Assembly (NCBI GenBank): GCA_003343705.1
Contig: QAKR01000032.1
Coordinates: 1 to 33,408 of the forward strand
DNA length: 33,408 bases
Direction of reading: 5' to 3'
DNA from: Clostridiales bacterium
GTDB taxonomy: Bacteria; Bacillota; Clostridia; Oscillospirales; UBA644
The translations under genes were made by a program, and so were the position numbers. Positions 30,637-33,408 of this stretch are shown in pieces. The notes below the pieces were generated by a model. That model worked only from the letters and a program-made list of their open reading frames with translations, was not told the DNA's origin and searched no databases. Each line of letters opens with the position of its first letter. Within the stretch, counting starts at the first letter, position 1.

Positions 30637-33312
30637 TTATTCTACTTTTATTTCGATTTTAGAAATTCTTGGTGTTCCGCAGGCACATTTTGCACCCAGA
30701 ATAACTCTGTATTGAAAGAATTTCTTCAGCAAAGCCTTTGGTTCTGCTCCGTTTTCAAATTTTCTGGACCATTGTTCCTTTTTAAGACTTTCTTCAGTAT
30801 CCGCTGTCCGATATTGTAAATAAACATATGTTTTTTTACCGTTTTCAGCTGTCCATGAAACTCTTATAAGTTTTCTTTCAGTTATATTATAAACTTCCGA
30901 ATAATAAAATTCATCGTCTCTTCTATCCATAATATTTCCTGGATCAACAGTTGTCATTCCATGTGGGCCGACTGTGTTAAGTTCGGTTTTACAGTCATCC
31001 GAGAGTCCGTCAGGACCTCCGTGAAAAACATATGATGTTGAACAGTGGTCTCCGAAACCTTTATGACAAGCAACAGCCAAATCCGTATATCCGTCACCGT
31101 CAAAATCCCCGGCTACACAACCGCAGGCAGAATGGACGTAAAGATGTTTAAAATCACGAACACTGAAAGTTCCGTCACCTTTGCCGTAATATAGGTATGA
31201 TACTAGGTCTCTGTTACGTCCGTTGTTGTATGCGGTGCCATAAATATCCAGAACACCATCTGAGTTAAAATCCCCCACAGTTAAAGAGTTTGAGCAGCTA
31301 GTGGGAAGTTGGGTCTTTCTGTTTTCAGCAAACCCTTCGTGGCTACCGTGATATATTGTTATATATGCTTCATATTTTCCTGCTTTTTTATGGTTTGAAT
31401 AGTGACCTCCTAAGATAAGATCTAAATACCCGTTACCGTTTAAATCAGCTGCATTTGCACACCCGACACACTCTGTTGCAAGAACCTGCATACGTTCGGT
31501 GGAAAATCCCTCCGGTCCTCCCCACAAAATAAAACAATGGTCTCCTGAAATGGCAGAAACAAATAAATCAAGCCAGCCGTCATTGTTAAAATCTGCTGTA
31601 AAAAGCCATCTAGTTTCAGCATAATTACGATCAACATCTGTGTTTTGATCCGGTTCTGTGAAAATGTCATCCCAGTTTCTCACTTGATATTTTTCCGGTT
31701 CAGGGCCAAGAATAATTCGTTGTGGATTTTTAAGATCAAAACCTTTTTCTGTTCCGTGATAAATTGTAATTTCACGGTTGCAGAATCCACCAACAGCTAA
31801 ATCCAGATATCCTGAATGACGAAAATCGCCTATAGCTTCACCATGCCCGCGAACAGTCGGGACAACTGTTCTGTTTTTAATATTAAATCCGTCTTTAGTC
31901 TGCCAATAAATAAATGAACCCGGATCATAAGCCGGATCATTTTCTGAACAGTTGCAAACAAAAACATCTACAAGCCCATCGTCATTTAAATCTGCCATAA
32001 CACCGTCAACAGCTGCATATCCTGGGAAAAGTAGTTTTTGTTCATTGTTAAAACCATTCTCACCGCCTAAGAACACCATAATGTTTTCATCACCGCGAAC
32101 ACGTCCTGTTTCATGGTTTAATGAAACAACTTTACCATTTCCCACAGTAAGCCGTGCACAATCACCTGTCGGAAGTTTTACCGAATTAAAACTTCCATCT
32201 TTTTCAAAAGTTATTATTTGAGAAAACGTATCATTCAAGACACTGTTTGCACCTTGTGTTACAAAAAGTCTTTCTCGCCCCTCAAAAAGTTTAACTTCAC
32301 AACGTCTTGCTGCATTAGTTGAAAATTCAATTTTTCTATTATTATAAAAAACAAATGACTTCTCTTCATTATCCTTATCGGAACATACACAGACGGCAAC
32401 AGCACTTTCACCTGATTCAAATAAATCCCCGGCAGCAGCACATACAGCATTTTTTATCTCATATTCAAAAGCTTTTTCCGGTGTTCTGTTTTTACAATTA
32501 TAGAAATAAACTTTTTCTCCGTCTGAAACGAAAAGATGAGGTTTATTATTTATTACAACGGCAACACTTTTTGGGGTATTCTTCTGTTCGAACCGGCCTT
32601 CGGTTGTACCGTTTTCATTTTTTTTATCAAAAGGAGCTGTATGAATAAGTGTAGAGGCAGAGAATGACAGGTTCTCATCTCCCCATAGTATTTCATATGT
32701 ACCGTCTTTTCGTTTTATATAAATGTCACAGTACCCATCACAGTCTGCATCGACAGCGTCAATGGTTTCAGCATCAATGTTATAGTCCTTGTAAGTATGA
32801 GCTGAAATACCTTTTTCACCATGAAAAAACACACGTAAATGTCCGTTGCATATAAATGCAAGCTCTTGTTTTCCGTCTTTGTTAAAATCTCCTGAAATAA
32901 CTGCCGTTGAGTTTGGTGCAGGAAGTTCTGCACGATATTTTTCGCAAATACCTTCTTCACAACCATAATAAACAATTGCAGTCAAGTCATTATGCGTACC
33001 GTTATTCTGGCACGCAATAACAAGATCTTCATACCCACTTTCGTAAAGTGTACAAAAGATTCCATCATACGTTCCTTCAGACGGTAGAGTTGTATATTCG
33101 TCATTATTAAAGGGAGATTTAAAAATATAGAGAGGAGGCCTTTCTCCCATACTTTGACTGTTGGCAAAAAGTAAGTCCGTGTAACCGTCATTATTAATAT
33201 CATAATTATAAATTCGCTGTAAAATACCTTTTTTAGAAACGTAAAGGTTCTGCCCTCCGTTACCTAATGTTCCGTTTTTAAAATCATTAAAGTTTTCTTT
33301 TATCAGTTTCAT
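30637..33312 (-). CDS. FG-GAP/VCBS repeat beta-propeller protein without signal peptide
   Basis: This 891-residue protein is built of FG-GAP repeats. Calcium-loop motifs D-x-N/D-x-D/N-G-x-x-D occur at about 38-46, 142-150, 188-196, 441-449, 574-582, 623-631, 681-689 and 736-744, plus a worn copy at 496-504. The blocks between them carry YxG or WGGPEGF segments. This gives at least nine blades, possibly two propellers joined by the more divergent stretch 215-400. The last 90 residues form a separate beta domain. FG-GAP proteins usually act outside the cell in adhesion or sugar binding, but this one starts MKLIKENFNDFKNGTLG with no hydrophobic segment, and it holds 27 cysteines, so it is probably cytoplasmic. 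AAAAGAGTG precedes the ATG. A TATAAT lies 21-26 bases upstream (33338-33333, minus strand). Confidence 0.85.
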   Translation of the reverse strand: MKLIKENFNDFKNGTLGNGGQNLYVSKKGILQRIYNYDINNDGYTDLLFANSQSMGERPPLYIFKSPFNNDEYTTLPSEGTYDGIFCTLYESGYEDLVIACQNNGTHNDLTAIVYYGCEEGICEKYRAELPAPNSTAVISGDFNKDGKQELAFICNGHLRVFFHGEKGISAHTYKDYNIDAETIDAVDADCDGYCDIYIKRKDGTYEILWGDENLSFSASTLIHTAPFDKKNENGTTEGRFEQKNTPKSVAVVINNKPHLFVSDGEKVYFYNCKNRTPEKAFEYEIKNAVCAAAGDLFESGESAVAVCVCSDKDNEEKSFVFYNNRKIEFSTNAARRCEVKLFEGRERLFVTQGANSVLNDTFSQIITFEKDGSFNSVKLPTGDCARLTVGNGKVVSLNHETGRVRGDENIMVFLGGENGFNNEQKLLFPGYAAVDGVMADLNDDGLVDVFVCNCSENDPAYDPGSFIYWQTKDGFNIKNRTVVPTVRGHGEAIGDFRHSGYLDLAVGGFCNREITIYHGTEKGFDLKNPQRIILGPEPEKYQVRNWDDIFTEPDQNTDVDRNYAETRWLFTADFNNDGWLDLFVSAISGDHCFILWGGPEGFSTERMQVLATECVGCANAADLNGNGYLDLILGGHYSNHKKAGKYEAYITIYHGSHEGFAENRKTQLPTSCSNSLTVGDFNSDGVLDIYGTAYNNGRNRDLVSYLYYGKGDGTFSVRDFKHLYVHSACGCVAGDFDGDGYTDLAVACHKGFGDHCSTSYVFHGGPDGLSDDCKTELNTVGPHGMTTVDPGNIMDRRDDEFYYSEVYNITERKLIRVSWTAENGKKTYVYLQYRTADTEESLKKEQWSRKFENGAEPKALLKKFFQYRVILGAKCACGTPRISKIEIKVE

Positions 33313-33332
33313 ACTACACTCTTTTTTCTTAA

Positions 33333-33338
33333 ATTATA
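33333..33338 (-). promoter_or_regulatory. Likely -10 box of the FG-GAP gene
   Basis: TATAAT on the minus strand, 20 bases before the ATG. The best -35 candidate (TCTTTA, 16-bp spacer) is poor. The stretch to the window edge (33339-33408) shows no other feature. Confidence 0.45.
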
Positions 33339-33408
33339 CTATTTTACTTGAAGATAAAGACTTTATCATTATGTTAAATGCAAATTAATATTTTAAAGGG
33401 AAGTGGGA

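Overview
The window looks like chromosomal DNA of a low-GC, Gram-positive anaerobe of the Clostridia, probably an uncultured gut-type polysaccharide degrader. The evidence is AT-rich intergenic DNA with near-consensus sigma-A promoters (TTGACA-N17-TATAAT type), strong AGGAGG ribosome binding sites, U-tailed hairpin terminators, exported proteins with cohesin-like and dockerin-like modules, and Firmicutes families such as DUF1836, LemA/TPM, DUF2798 and a Tet(M)-like translation GTPase. No tRNA, rRNA or CRISPR array was seen. Everything rests on reading the sequence; no database search was run.

Layout. 1-1000: 3' end of a DUF4838 (glycosidase-associated) gene. 1.1-1.7 kb: family I inorganic pyrophosphatase (-). 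1.9-4.9 kb: a 1006-residue exported protein with cohesin-like, dockerin-like and TIM-barrel-like parts (-). 5.1-7.1 kb: a leucine-rich-repeat gene with an IS30-family element inserted just upstream. 7.3-9.3 kb: an AraC-type regulator and a membrane-anchored phosphodiester glycosidase (+). 9.3-13 kb: a DUF2798 membrane protein with a long, structured leader (-), divergent from a lipoprotein glycoside hydrolase (+). 13.1-15.8 kb: dUTPase (-), MFS transporter (+), orphan ParB-like protein (+). 15.9-18.6 kb: two minus-strand operons, DUF1836 regulator plus membrane protein, and lemA plus a TPM-domain protein. 18.7-21.8 kb: a degenerate FAD oxidoreductase (-) divergent from asparagine synthase (+). 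21.8-25.8 kb: a minus-strand operon made of an exported (alpha/alpha)6 glycosidase with a dockerin-like module, a PHP phosphoesterase, an esterase and a small membrane protein. 25.9-27.8 kb: Tet(M)-like GTPase (+). 27.9-30.5 kb: a plus-strand operon of sialidase-like propeller, SDR, YhcH/NanQ-like anomerase and small membrane protein. 30.6-33.3 kb: an 891-residue FG-GAP repeat protein (-).

How the genes fit together. Glycan handling is the main theme: two exported proteins share the same unusual dockerin-like module and one of them also has a cohesin-like module, so a small extracellular enzyme assembly is possible. The 27.9-30.5 kb operon combines a sialidase-type fold with a YhcH (NanQ) family member, suggesting intracellular processing of a sialic-acid-like or other anomeric sugar. 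The cell-envelope and housekeeping genes (ppa, dut, asnB, lemA/TPM) lie between these islands without obvious functional linkage.

The observations most worth following are the cohesin/dockerin pair, the structured leader before the DUF2798 gene, two genes whose start codon directly follows an RNA hairpin, the cysteine-rich FG-GAP protein that has no signal peptide, and the Tet(M)-like protein whose domain IV loop lacks the residues linked to tetracycline release.
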